From assembly GCA_964531335.1 (NCBI GenBank), contig CAZHEV010000004.1, positions 171,074 through 235,073 of the forward strand: a DNA stretch of 64,000 bases, given 5' to 3'. The notes under the pieces are model-generated. The model was not told where the DNA came from. It did no database searches and was given only the letters and a program-made list of their open reading frames with translations. A program made the position numbers and the translations under genes. Source of the stretch: CAZHEV01 sp964531335 [NCBI: uncultured bacterium]. GTDB lineage: Bacteria > Eisenbacteria > RBG-16-71-46 > CAZHEV01. How positions within the stretch are numbered: position 1 is the stretch's first letter; each line of letters opens with the position of its first letter. This document shows, piece after piece, positions 9,247-17,240 of this stretch.

Positions 9247-10419
9247 TCAGTTGAGCGCCTTGGGCTGGCCTATCCAGATGGCCTCGTGGTCCGGAGTCTT
9301 CTTGCCCCGGGCGTCATCGAGCACTTCTTCTATTATCGCCGGCGTTATGTCCACGCCTCCTATTCCCGCGATGTATCCGAAAACGGGAGGCTTTCCGTTG
9401 GTCGAGGGCATGTTGTACAGCGCGGACTTGGTCTCCTGGAAGAAGATTCCGCTCGCCCCATAGGACATGTTCCTGTCCATGACCACGACCTTCTTCGCCT
9501 TGCTCAGGATCTCTCTGACCTTTTCTTTGGGGAAGGGCCTCATCATCCTTATCTTGAGCGTCCCGACCTTTTGCCCCTGCTCTCTCAATTTGTCTATCAC
9601 TATCCGTGAGGTGGCGGCCGCGGTGGATGAGGTCACCAGGATCGTCTCCGCGTCCTCGCACCTGTAAGGCTGCACCACCCCGTAGTGCCTGCCGAACTTC
9701 TCGCCGAACTCCTTTTCGATCTCCTCGGCGACGGCCACGGCGCCGTCGTGGGCCTCCGCCAGTTTCTTTCGAACCCTGAAGTAACCGGGAGGTCTCAGGA
9801 AGCCGCCGAAGGAGTGGGGGTCATCGGCCGTTATACGGTAGGGCAGCCCGCCCGGGGGCAGGAACTCGTCCACCAGCTCCTGGTCCGGGATATCCACGGG
9901 CTCCGACGTGTGCGACAGGAAGAACGCGTCGAGGTTTATCATGCTCGGGATCAGCACCTTCTCCGAGAGCTTGTAAGCCATTATCACCGTGTCGAGCACT
10001 TCCTGGTTGCTCTCGCAATAGAACTGGATCCACCCGGTGTCTCTCTGTGACAGGCTGTCGTTCTGGTCGCAGTATATGGTCCAACCCGGCGCCATCGCGC
10101 GGTTCACGTTGGCCATCACTATCGGCAGCCTCGCGCCCGAGGCCCAGTGGAGCAGCTCGTGCATCAGCGTGAGCCCCTGGGAGGAGGTGGCCGTGAACAC
10201 CCTGGCGCCGGTTGCGGCGGCCCCTATGCACGCCGCCATCGCCGAGTGCTCGGACTCCACCTTGATGAAGCTCGCCTTCAAGGTGCCGTCAGCGCACATC
10301 TCCGACAGCAGCTCGACGATGGTGGTCTGGGGGGTGATGGGATAGGCCGTCACCACCTGTGCCCTGGAGAGCATGGCTCCGTAGGATACGGCGAAGTTTC
10401 CTTTGATTACTTTCTTCAT
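9247..10419 (-). CDS. porA: Pyruvate:ferredoxin oxidoreductase alpha subunit
   Basis: 390 residues, standard for the alpha subunit of four-subunit POR. It begins MKKVIKGNFAVSYGAMLSRA, with VTAYPITPQTTIVELLSEM near residue 23, the signature of the pyrimidine-binding domain. The C-terminal domain II carries VVMDRNMSYGASG. It forms the ThDP active site together with PorB. The start codon is one base from the stop of the preceding porD/gltD gene, so translation is probably coupled. Confidence 0.93.
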   Translation of the reverse strand: MKKVIKGNFAVSYGAMLSRAQVVTAYPITPQTTIVELLSEMCADGTLKASFIKVESEHSAMAACIGAAATGARVFTATSSQGLTLMHELLHWASGARLPIVMANVNRAMAPGWTIYCDQNDSLSQRDTGWIQFYCESNQEVLDTVIMAYKLSEKVLIPSMINLDAFFLSHTSEPVDIPDQELVDEFLPPGGLPYRITADDPHSFGGFLRPPGYFRVRKKLAEAHDGAVAVAEEIEKEFGEKFGRHYGVVQPYRCEDAETILVTSSTAAATSRIVIDKLREQGQKVGTLKIRMMRPFPKEKVREILSKAKKVVVMDRNMSYGASGIFFQETKSALYNMPSTNGKPPVFGYIAGIGGVDITPAIIEEVLDDARGKKTPDHEAIWIGQPKALN

Positions 10420-10420
10420 C

Positions 10421-12205
10421 TTACTTACGCCTCCACTTCTCTTCGGCTTCCAGTGAGAGCGCGCTTCTGGGGCATTCTTCTACGCAGACCCCACAGCCTT
10501 TGCAATGATCGTAATTCACCCAGTACTTCCCGTCCTTGCGATGGATCGTCGAGTCGGGGCAGAAGACGAAGCAGTTGTCGCAGCCGTTGCAGACGCCGCA
10601 GTTGAAGCAGCGCGACGCCTCCTTCATCGCCTCCTCCTTGGAGATGCCGAGATTGACCTCGTCGAACGATCGCTTCCTCCCTTCCAGGGAGAGCTGCGAC
10701 ATCTTGTTTCTCTCAGCGTGCTTGAAGTAATGGGCGTTGATGTCGTCTATGCTCACGACGTGGTCCGACTTCAGGTATCCGTCCCCGTTGGGCGGCTCCA
10801 GGACGTCGTTGACCGCCAGCGATCCCTTGTGGCCGATCTTGACGTTCTCGTATATCCGCTTGACGTCCTCTCCGCGCAGCTTGGCGTGGATCGCGAGCGC
10901 GCTACGCTTGCCGGATCCGATGGCGGTCACCACCATGTGGGGAATCTCTATCACGTCGCCGCCCGCGTAGCAGGCCGCCGAGGAGGTGGCGCCGGTCTCG
11001 GTGTCTATCTGTATCACCCAGTCGTCACGCTCCACGCCCTCGGGGAGGAACGAGAAGTCGGGCATCTCGCCTATCGCCGAGAAGACGTTGTCCGTCTCCA
11101 CCGTGAACTCGGACCCTTCGACGGGAACGGGGCGCCTGCGGCCGGAGGCGTCGGGCTCTCCGAGCTCCATCCTCCGGCACTTCACGCCGGTGGCCTTGCC
11201 GTTCGAGTCGCCCATCACCTCAACGGGGGCGGTGAGGAACTCTATCTTGACGCCCTCCTCCAGGGCCTCGTCTATCTCCTTGGGGTGGGCGGGCATCTCC
11301 GCGCGGGTCCTGCGGTAGAGGACGGTGACGTCGGCGCCCATCCGGAACGCCGTCCGGGCCACGTCCATCGCGGTGTTTCCTCCGCCTATCACGGACACCT
11401 TCTCGCCGATCTCCACCTTCTCTCCGGTGTTCACTCTCTTTAGAAAGTCCAGACCGGAGAGGACGCCGTCCAGGTCCTCTCCCTTTACGCCCATGGGCCT
11501 GCTCACGTGCACTCCGGTCGCTATGAACAGGGCGTCGTACTTCTCGGCCAGCTCGTCGAAAGTTATGTCCGTCCCGACCTTGCTGCCGGTCTCGATCTTG
11601 ACCCCAATGGCCTCGATCTGCGCTATCTCCCGGTCCAGGACCTCGCGCGGCAGCCTGTACGAAGGTATGCCCACGCGCAGCACCCCGCCGGCCGCCTCGT
11701 GCGCCTCGTATATGGTCACCTCGTACCCGAGCCTCCGTAGGTGGTAAGCGGCGGACAGACCGCCCGGTCCGCCGCCGATCACGGCGATCTTTTCAGGAAA
11801 CTGGGTCGGGAGCTTCTTTATCTCTTCGAGCGGCGGCTTTCCGTAATCGAATATGGCCCGCTCCATGTCGTTTATGGCCAGCCCCTCGTCGTGGAACTTC
11901 CTGTTGCAGACGTCCTCGCACGGATGGTAACAGACCCTTCCGCACACTCCGGGCAGCGGGTTCTCCTCCATTATGGTCTCCCACGCCTCCCGGAAGCGCC
12001 CCTGGGTGGCGTAGACCATGAAGCGCTCTATGTTCTCGCCGGCGGGACATCCCTCGTTGCAAGGGGGGACCTTGTCGCTGTAGACGGGACGCATGTAACG
12101 CCAGCTTCCGGTGCGATTGACCATCATGGTGCCGAAGGAAACCGCAACCAGCGCCTCACGCGCCAGGCGTTCGACCTCTTCCGGTTTCAATTCTTTCTTC
12201 GCCAT
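10421..12205 (-). CDS. GltD-like FAD/NAD(P) oxidoreductase fused to PorD-type 2[4Fe-4S] ferredoxin
   Basis: 594 residues. The N-terminal Fe-S domain has CNEGCPAGENI and VCGRVCYHPCEDVC. It is followed by an FAD Rossmann motif (VIGGGPGGLSAAY near 143) and an NAD(P) motif (VIGGGNTAMDVAR near 277). The last ~80 residues form a two-cluster ferredoxin: CFNCGVCNGCDNCFVFCP and CKGCGVCVEECP. The ferredoxin part supplies the POR delta subunit, which exchanges electrons between ThDP centre and ferredoxin. The fused GltD part suggests direct exchange with NAD(P)H. It sits between porG and porA, where a short porD is normally found. Such fusions occur in some anaerobes; the physiological acceptor is inferred. 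Confidence 0.88.
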   Translation of the reverse strand: MAKKELKPEEVERLAREALVAVSFGTMMVNRTGSWRYMRPVYSDKVPPCNEGCPAGENIERFMVYATQGRFREAWETIMEENPLPGVCGRVCYHPCEDVCNRKFHDEGLAINDMERAIFDYGKPPLEEIKKLPTQFPEKIAVIGGGPGGLSAAYHLRRLGYEVTIYEAHEAAGGVLRVGIPSYRLPREVLDREIAQIEAIGVKIETGSKVGTDITFDELAEKYDALFIATGVHVSRPMGVKGEDLDGVLSGLDFLKRVNTGEKVEIGEKVSVIGGGNTAMDVARTAFRMGADVTVLYRRTRAEMPAHPKEIDEALEEGVKIEFLTAPVEVMGDSNGKATGVKCRRMELGEPDASGRRRPVPVEGSEFTVETDNVFSAIGEMPDFSFLPEGVERDDWVIQIDTETGATSSAACYAGGDVIEIPHMVVTAIGSGKRSALAIHAKLRGEDVKRIYENVKIGHKGSLAVNDVLEPPNGDGYLKSDHVVSIDDINAHYFKHAERNKMSQLSLEGRKRSFDEVNLGISKEEAMKEASRCFNCGVCNGCDNCFVFCPDSTIHRKDGKYWVNYDHCKGCGVCVEECPRSALSLEAEEKWRRK

Positions 12206-12262
12206 CGCTATTCCTTCTCTCTGCTCGTTAAGCCCTTTTGATTCGCGGGCATATTCCGTCCT

Positions 12263-12820
12263 CTACTTGCCGATTTTCACCAACTCGAAGGCGTCGCGCG
12301 CGGCGGCCACGTTGTCCTCGGCCTTGACCGGCACGTAGTCCTTGATCGACTCCGCGACCGAGTCTATGTTCACGGTTTCCGTGACCTTGCAAAAGGCTCC
12401 GAGTATGGAGGTGTTTACGATAGGGGCCGTAACTGATCCAAGGCCGTGCTTCACCGCGACGCCGCTGGCGTCGACGGTGGCGACCCGGTACTTATCGGGG
12501 AACTTGAATTCGGAGGGGGAAAGCTCGGAGTTTATTATTATCCATCCGCCTTCCTTGAGCCCCGCCGTGATGTCCACGCTCTCCACGAGGGTCTCGCCGA
12601 GCACCATCACGTGATCCGGCTCGTAGACCTCACAGCGCAGCAGAATGGGCCTGTCGTCCACCCTGGTGAAGGCCGCCACGGGGGCCCCTCTACGCTCGAC
12701 GCCGAAGGTGGGAAACGACTGGACGTGTTTGCCCTCCTTGAAGAACGCGGCGGCCAGGATCTCCGAGGCTATCACAGCCCCTTGGCCGCCTCTGCCGTGA
12801 GTGCGGATTTCCAGCATCAT
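12263..12820 (-). CDS. porG: Pyruvate:ferredoxin oxidoreductase gamma subunit
   Basis: 185 residues. The N-terminus carries HGRGGQGAVIASEILAAAF, the signature of the gamma (domain III) subunit of 2-oxoacid:ferredoxin oxidoreductases. The rest has the expected alternating fold with FPTFGVERRGAPVAAFTRV. AGGAGGAG lies directly before two adjacent ATG codons (12818-12820 and 12815-12817), so initiation may be at the second. It is the first gene of the por operon. Confidence 0.92.
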   Translation of the reverse strand: MMLEIRTHGRGGQGAVIASEILAAAFFKEGKHVQSFPTFGVERRGAPVAAFTRVDDRPILLRCEVYEPDHVMVLGETLVESVDITAGLKEGGWIIINSELSPSEFKFPDKYRVATVDASGVAVKHGLGSVTAPIVNTSILGAFCKVTETVNIDSVAESIKDYVPVKAEDNVAAARDAFELVKIGK

Positions 12821-13300
12821 TCTCCTCCTGGGGGACGGAATGCGCGCTCTGTCCGGGTGGTCCGGATGCGAGACAGTAGCCGGGGGGATCAGGCTCCTTT
12901 CGCCCGAGCCGATCTTGCCGCTCGGACGCTTGCGGCAGTCCCTTCCCTCATCATCCCCTCCCTATTCAATGCCTTTACTGCTTGGGGTGCGATCTGAGTG
13001 GACGCCCGTGTAGAAAGCGTCAGGGTACTACTCGGTCGGCCGCTGTCGGACCCCAGAGGGGGCACGGCCATGCGCTAAGGGGCGTTACGTGGGCGGACCA
13101 AGCCCACGGTCTGTCTTTACGCTACCATCCGAGGGCGAAGCTGTCAAGTGGCAATGCCGTTGCCCCGTAATCACTTGGAGGGGCTTCGGCCGCGCGCGGA
13201 GGTCCTTGCCGGAGTGCGGCAACGGGTGTAGTATCAAGAGGCTAGCGGCACTAGACACTGGACTGTCGTCACCGATGTGACACCTGAGGGGGTATTCGCA
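12821..13300. other. Divergent intergenic region por / aldolase
   Basis: 480 bases with no credible gene; the open frames in it lack family features. It must hold the por promoter (minus), for which I found no convincing -35/-10 pair, and the aldolase promoter (13206-13234). Confidence 0.5.
13206..13234 (+). promoter_or_regulatory. Sigma70-type promoter for aldolase gene
   Basis: TTGCCG (13206-13211), 17-base spacer, TAGTAT (13229-13234), giving a leader of about 60 bases before the ATG at 13301. Placement fits, and both boxes are moderate matches. Confidence 0.5.
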
Positions 13301-14698
13301 ATGCTGTGGGAATCGTTGAAGGACATGACGGAGGGCGTGAGGCAGGCGTTCACCGTGGACAGGGAAGGGGTAACCGTCACGAACAAGTCGCTGCTCGTCG
13401 ATGAGAAACTGGACGAACTGGTTTACAACGCGGTTTTCAACGATAAGCCTGAGATCATGGAAGCATCCCGCTGGCTCGTCAGGGCCTGCTGCGCGGCCAT
13501 GAACGTGCTCCCGGCGTCCATCCAGGACTACTACATGGCGAAGGGCAGGGGGGAGTACTCGAGGATCACGGTACCGGCCATGAACCTGAGGGGGATGACA
13601 TATGACATGGCGCGGGTGGTCTGCCGCGTGGCCAAGGAGAAGCAGGCCGGCGCCATCATCTTCGAGCTGGCTCGATCCGAGATGGGATACACCGGCCAGC
13701 CGCCCGTGGAGTACGCCTCCTGCGTGCTTGCCGCGGCGCTGAGGGAAGGATACGAGTGGCCGGTATTCATACAGGGAGACCACTTCCAGGCCAAGGCGGC
13801 CAAGTTCAAGGAGAACCCGCAGGAGGAGCTGAGCGCCTTGCGGCAGTTGATAGACCACGCGGTTCACGCGGGCTTCTACAACATAGATATCGACAGCTCC
13901 ACCCTGGTCGATCTGGACAAGCCCACGACGAAGGAGCAGCAGTCGGCCAACTATGAGGTCGCCGCGATGCTCACCGAGCACATCCGCGACATAGAGCCCG
14001 ATGGCGTCACAATCTCCGTGGGAGGAGAGATAGGCGAGGTCGGGGGCAGGAACAGCACCGTCGAGGAGCTGACCGCCTTCATGGACGGCTACATCGAGAC
14101 CCTGGGAGCGGGCGCCGACCTGGAGGGCCCGAGCAAGATCAGCATACAGACCGGAACCTCGCACGGCGGGGTCGTGCTGCCGGACGGGACCCTGGCCCAG
14201 GTGAAGATAGACTTCAAGGTCCTGGAGGAGCTCTCCAAGGTGGCGCGCGAGCGCTACGGCATGGCCGGCGCGGTGCAGCACGGCGCTTCGACGCTGCCCG
14301 AGGAGGCCTTCGACAACTTCCCCAAGGCCGACTGCGCCGAGGTCCACCTGGCCACCGGATTTCAGAATATCATATACGACAATCCCAAGTTCCCGGCCGA
14401 CCTGAAGGAGGAGATCTATTCCTTCATAAGGTCCGAATTCTCGAAGGAGAAGAAGGAGAAGGACAGCGAGGAGCAGTTCATCTACAAGACCAGGAAGAAG
14501 GCGTTCGGGCCCTTCAAGAAGGCCTTCTGGGACCTGCCGCCGGACGTCAAGCGGCCGATTCTGGATGAGCTCGAGGCCAAGTTCGCCCTGCTCTTCGACA
14601 AGCTGGGAGCGGCGGGTACGGCCCAGGGGATCCTAGAGACGGTGAAGCCCGCCGCCGTCAAGGTGCCGGCGCCTCCGTCGCTGACCGAGTGCAAGTAG
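13301..14698 (+). CDS. Class II fructose-bisphosphate aldolase-type protein
   Basis: 465 residues from the ATG at 13301, which has GAGGGGG 8 bases upstream; an in-frame GTG at 13277 is less likely. Class II (metal-dependent) aldolase features include IQGDHFQAKA near 158, the VSGGEIGE-like segment SVGGEIGEVGGR near 244, GTSHGGVVLPDG near 286, and VQHGASTLPEE near 325. Such enzymes reversibly cleave fructose-1,6-bisphosphate (or tagatose-type substrates) using Zn2+. It is longer than the ~300-360 residue canonical enzyme, matching the long subfamily, so exact sugar specificity is uncertain. It is followed 16 bases later by a glycosyltransferase. Confidence 0.8.
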   Translation: MLWESLKDMTEGVRQAFTVDREGVTVTNKSLLVDEKLDELVYNAVFNDKPEIMEASRWLVRACCAAMNVLPASIQDYYMAKGRGEYSRITVPAMNLRGMTYDMARVVCRVAKEKQAGAIIFELARSEMGYTGQPPVEYASCVLAAALREGYEWPVFIQGDHFQAKAAKFKENPQEELSALRQLIDHAVHAGFYNIDIDSSTLVDLDKPTTKEQQSANYEVAAMLTEHIRDIEPDGVTISVGGEIGEVGGRNSTVEELTAFMDGYIETLGAGADLEGPSKISIQTGTSHGGVVLPDGTLAQVKIDFKVLEELSKVARERYGMAGAVQHGASTLPEEAFDNFPKADCAEVHLATGFQNIIYDNPKFPADLKEEIYSFIRSEFSKEKKEKDSEEQFIYKTRKKAFGPFKKAFWDLPPDVKRPILDELEAKFALLFDKLGAAGTAQGILETVKPAAVKVPAPPSLTECK

Positions 14699-14714
14699 GG
14701 CGCCGCGCTATCCG

Positions 14715-16055
14715 ATGCCTGGTGACGAAAAGCCGGCCGGGCGGCGGCCGGCAGGGGGGACCGAATCGAGGGGGGATGCCTCGCTGGGAGCAACCGTGCG
14801 CCCCCTGACCGTGCTCGGAATCTATCCGTGGGACAGGTTCTGGTCCATGGGGGAGTTCCGTGGCGCGGCGTCCTTCTTCCGGGCGCCGCGTTCGCTCGTG
14901 GGCGCGGGCCACAGGGTCTTCATCTCCATGCCGGGCAAGGGCCTTTCCCCCGGCGCCCAGGACTACCACGGCATGAAGCTTCTCCGCTATGGTCCCGCCG
15001 TGGATTTCATGCCCGTGTCAGGGCGCCCGATCTACCTGCACCTGACCAGGCCGTTCAGATATATCTATTATCTTCTTCTCGCCTCGCTGGCCGGCCTTCG
15101 CGCGGCGCGCGAGAAAAGGCCGGACGTCGTCGTGGGCTACGGCGCGTGGGGGGCGGCGGCGGCCTTCTTCGTGGCTAGGAGCTTGGGCCTTCCCAACGTG
15201 ACGAGGCTGTTCGGCCAATCGCTCTCGCTGGGCTTCGAGAGAGGGTGGAAGGCGAGGGTCCGGCTCACCCTCAACTATCCGGAGATCATCGCCTTTTCGC
15301 TGCCGTGCGCCCGCCTCATAGTGCACAATGACGGATCCGGCGGGGACGAGGTGGCCGCGAGACTGGGCGTTCCGCCCGAGAGGCTGCGCTTTTGGAGAAA
15401 CGGCATCGACAAGGAGCTCTTCAAGCCGCCGCGGAACCGGGCCGAGGCCAAGAGGGAGCTGGGGCTCGATCCGGAGGCGCCGCTCTTGGTGTCCGTGGGG
15501 CGGCTCGACGCCGAGAAGCACCATGAGAGATTGATCCGCGCGATGCCCGAAGTGCTGGCTTCGGCGCCGGATGCCGTGGCCGTGATATGCGGAGAGGGCC
15601 CGGAGCGGGCGTTCCTGGAGGCCGAGGCCGAGCGGCTGGGAGTCGCGGGCCGCGTCCGCTTGCCGGGCTCGATGTCTCAGGAGGCTCTGGCGAAGTACTA
15701 CAAGGCGTGCGATCTCTTCGTCACTTTATCGGACAGGACCAACATGTCGAACCCCACGGACGAGGCCATGAGCTGTGGGGCGTGCGTCGTCGCCCTCGAC
15801 GTTGGCCGGACCTCGGAGTCGGTGCGCCATGACGACACCGGGGTCCTGGTGCCGCCCGAGGGGCTCGGTGAGCTCGGCCGCGTTCTAGCCCCGCTGTTGG
15901 ACGACGAGCCGCGCCGGACCCGGCTCGGGGAACGGGCTGCGGCACACGCGCTGGAGACGCTTCCCTCGATTGAGCGGCGGATGCGGATGGAGGCGGAGGC
16001 CGTGGCCGAGGCCGCCGGCCGGCCGTGCACGATCCCTTTGAGAAAACGGATGTAA
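14715..16055 (+). CDS. Glycosyltransferase, GT4/GT1-type
   Basis: 446 residues. GT-B fold: an N-terminal acceptor domain and a C-terminal nucleotide-sugar domain with LLVSVGRLDAEKHHERLI near 257 and AVICGEGPERAFLEAEAERL, then the donor-site acidic region TDEAMSCGACVVALD and SESVRHDDTGVLV. It transfers a sugar from an activated donor, probably in surface polysaccharide or glycolipid synthesis. The first ~27 residues are poorly conserved in character, and a GTG at 14796 (VRPLTVLGIYPW) is an alternative start. No transmembrane helix is evident. It lies 16 bases after the aldolase gene, so it may be co-transcribed, though the two have no obvious metabolic link. Confidence 0.82.
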   Translation: MPGDEKPAGRRPAGGTESRGDASLGATVRPLTVLGIYPWDRFWSMGEFRGAASFFRAPRSLVGAGHRVFISMPGKGLSPGAQDYHGMKLLRYGPAVDFMPVSGRPIYLHLTRPFRYIYYLLLASLAGLRAAREKRPDVVVGYGAWGAAAAFFVARSLGLPNVTRLFGQSLSLGFERGWKARVRLTLNYPEIIAFSLPCARLIVHNDGSGGDEVAARLGVPPERLRFWRNGIDKELFKPPRNRAEAKRELGLDPEAPLLVSVGRLDAEKHHERLIRAMPEVLASAPDAVAVICGEGPERAFLEAEAERLGVAGRVRLPGSMSQEALAKYYKACDLFVTLSDRTNMSNPTDEAMSCGACVVALDVGRTSESVRHDDTGVLVPPEGLGELGRVLAPLLDDEPRRTRLGERAAAHALETLPSIERRMRMEAEAVAEAAGRPCTIPLRKRM

Positions 16056-16070
16056 AGCTACAGCCCCCCG

Positions 16071-16187
16071 ATGAGAAGGGGGGACCGCCTCGATGAGCTC
16101 GACAAGAACACGATATACTTCGAGCGGGACGAGGGCGGGGCTGTGACCTCGATGACCATCGACTCGACTAACAGGTTCCGGAGGTAG
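16071..16187 (+). pseudogene. Remnant of a C-terminal hydrolase-associated domain
   Basis: A 38-codon frame reading ...NTIYFERDEGGAVTSMTID, closed by TAG. The phrase F.RDE.G.VTSMTID resembles the C-terminal tail of serine-hydrolase/beta-lactamase-type proteins of bacteria rich in such enzymes. There is no upstream body, so it looks like a gene relic. Its first bases overlap a C6/G6 hairpin (16064-16069 with 16078-16083) that could end transcription of the glycosyltransferase. Confidence 0.35.
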
Positions 16188-16219
16188 CTGGAGCCGGAGC
16201 CTCGTTCCCGCCGATACCG

Positions 16220-17209
16220 CTAAGTCCAGCTCTTGAGTATCTGGACGTAGTTGGAGCGGATCAGCCCAGGAAGATCGTCCGTCCCCTCCAGGCTCATGCA
16301 CCCGCGCAGGTGATCGACGGACTCGTACTCGTGCTCGGCCATCCATGCGGTCATCTCGGCCTTGATCTTCTTGAGGTGCTCCGGCCCGTTGGTCAGAAGC
16401 GCGGAGACGACCTGCACCGCGTGGGCCCCCGCCATGACGGACTTGACCGCGTCCAGCCCCGTGTGCACGCCGCCCGTCACGGCGAGCGAGGCGTCGATGC
16501 GCCCGTGCAGAAGCGCGAGCCAGCGCAGTCGCAGTCGCAGCTCGTAGGGAGACGAGAGCTCCAGGTTGGGGACGACCTCCAGGTTCTCGACGTCGAAGTC
16601 GGGCTGGAAGAACCGGTTGAACAGCACCAGCCCGTCGGCGCCGGCCTTCTCCACGCGAACGGCTATGTTCGCGAAGGACGAGAAGAACGGGCCCAGCTTC
16701 ACGGCCAGGGGTATATCGACCGCCTGGTTGACTTCCTCTACTATCTGCACCACGCGGTTCTCCAGGCCCTCCGCGGGCTCCGCGAAATCCCGGCCCACGT
16801 AATATATGTTGAGCTCGAGAGCATCGGCGCCCGCGTCCTGGATCTTCCTGGCGTAGTCGAGCCATCCCCCCGGCGTGTAGCCGTTCAGCGAGGCTATGAC
16901 CGGCACCGACACCGTCTCTTTGATCCGCCCTATCTGTTGAAGGTACTCGTCCGGCCCGAACGTCAGGTCCGGCAGATTGGGAAAGTACGTCGTCGCTTCG
17001 CCGAAGCTCTCCGACGGCTCGTCCATGCTCTCCTGCGCGGCGAGCTGCTCCATGAGGATCTGCTCCTCGAAGAGCGACGGCATGACTATCGCCGAAGCCC
17101 CCGCGTCCTCGAGCTTCTTCACGGCGTCGAGCTTCTCCGTCAGGGGGCAGGCGCCTGGCATAAGAGGACTATCCAGTTCAAGGCCGAGATATGTGGTCTT
17201 CATGTTCAT
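16220..17209 (-). CDS. Dihydroorotate dehydrogenase-like flavoprotein
   Basis: 329 residues with a TIM-barrel FMN fold of the DHOD/PreA type: LDSPLMPGACPLT at the start, ALELNIYYVGRD near 130, PLAVKLGPFFSS near 165, GLVLFNRFFQPDFD near 194, and the phosphate-binding TGGVHTGLDAVKSVMAGA near 245. It lacks the Fe-S domain of PreA. This subgroup often neighbours nifJ, as here (31 bases downstream of nifJ, same strand). Its substrate is not established, and a true pyrimidine role is doubtful without other pyr genes nearby. GGAGG sits about 10 bases before the start. Confidence 0.82.
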   Translation of the reverse strand: MNMKTTYLGLELDSPLMPGACPLTEKLDAVKKLEDAGASAIVMPSLFEEQILMEQLAAQESMDEPSESFGEATTYFPNLPDLTFGPDEYLQQIGRIKETVSVPVIASLNGYTPGGWLDYARKIQDAGADALELNIYYVGRDFAEPAEGLENRVVQIVEEVNQAVDIPLAVKLGPFFSSFANIAVRVEKAGADGLVLFNRFFQPDFDVENLEVVPNLELSSPYELRLRLRWLALLHGRIDASLAVTGGVHTGLDAVKSVMAGAHAVQVVSALLTNGPEHLKKIKAEMTAWMAEHEYESVDHLRGCMSLEGTDDLPGLIRSNYVQILKSWT

Positions 17210-17240
17210 GATAGCTATTCCTCCGATGTGACGGCGCCCG

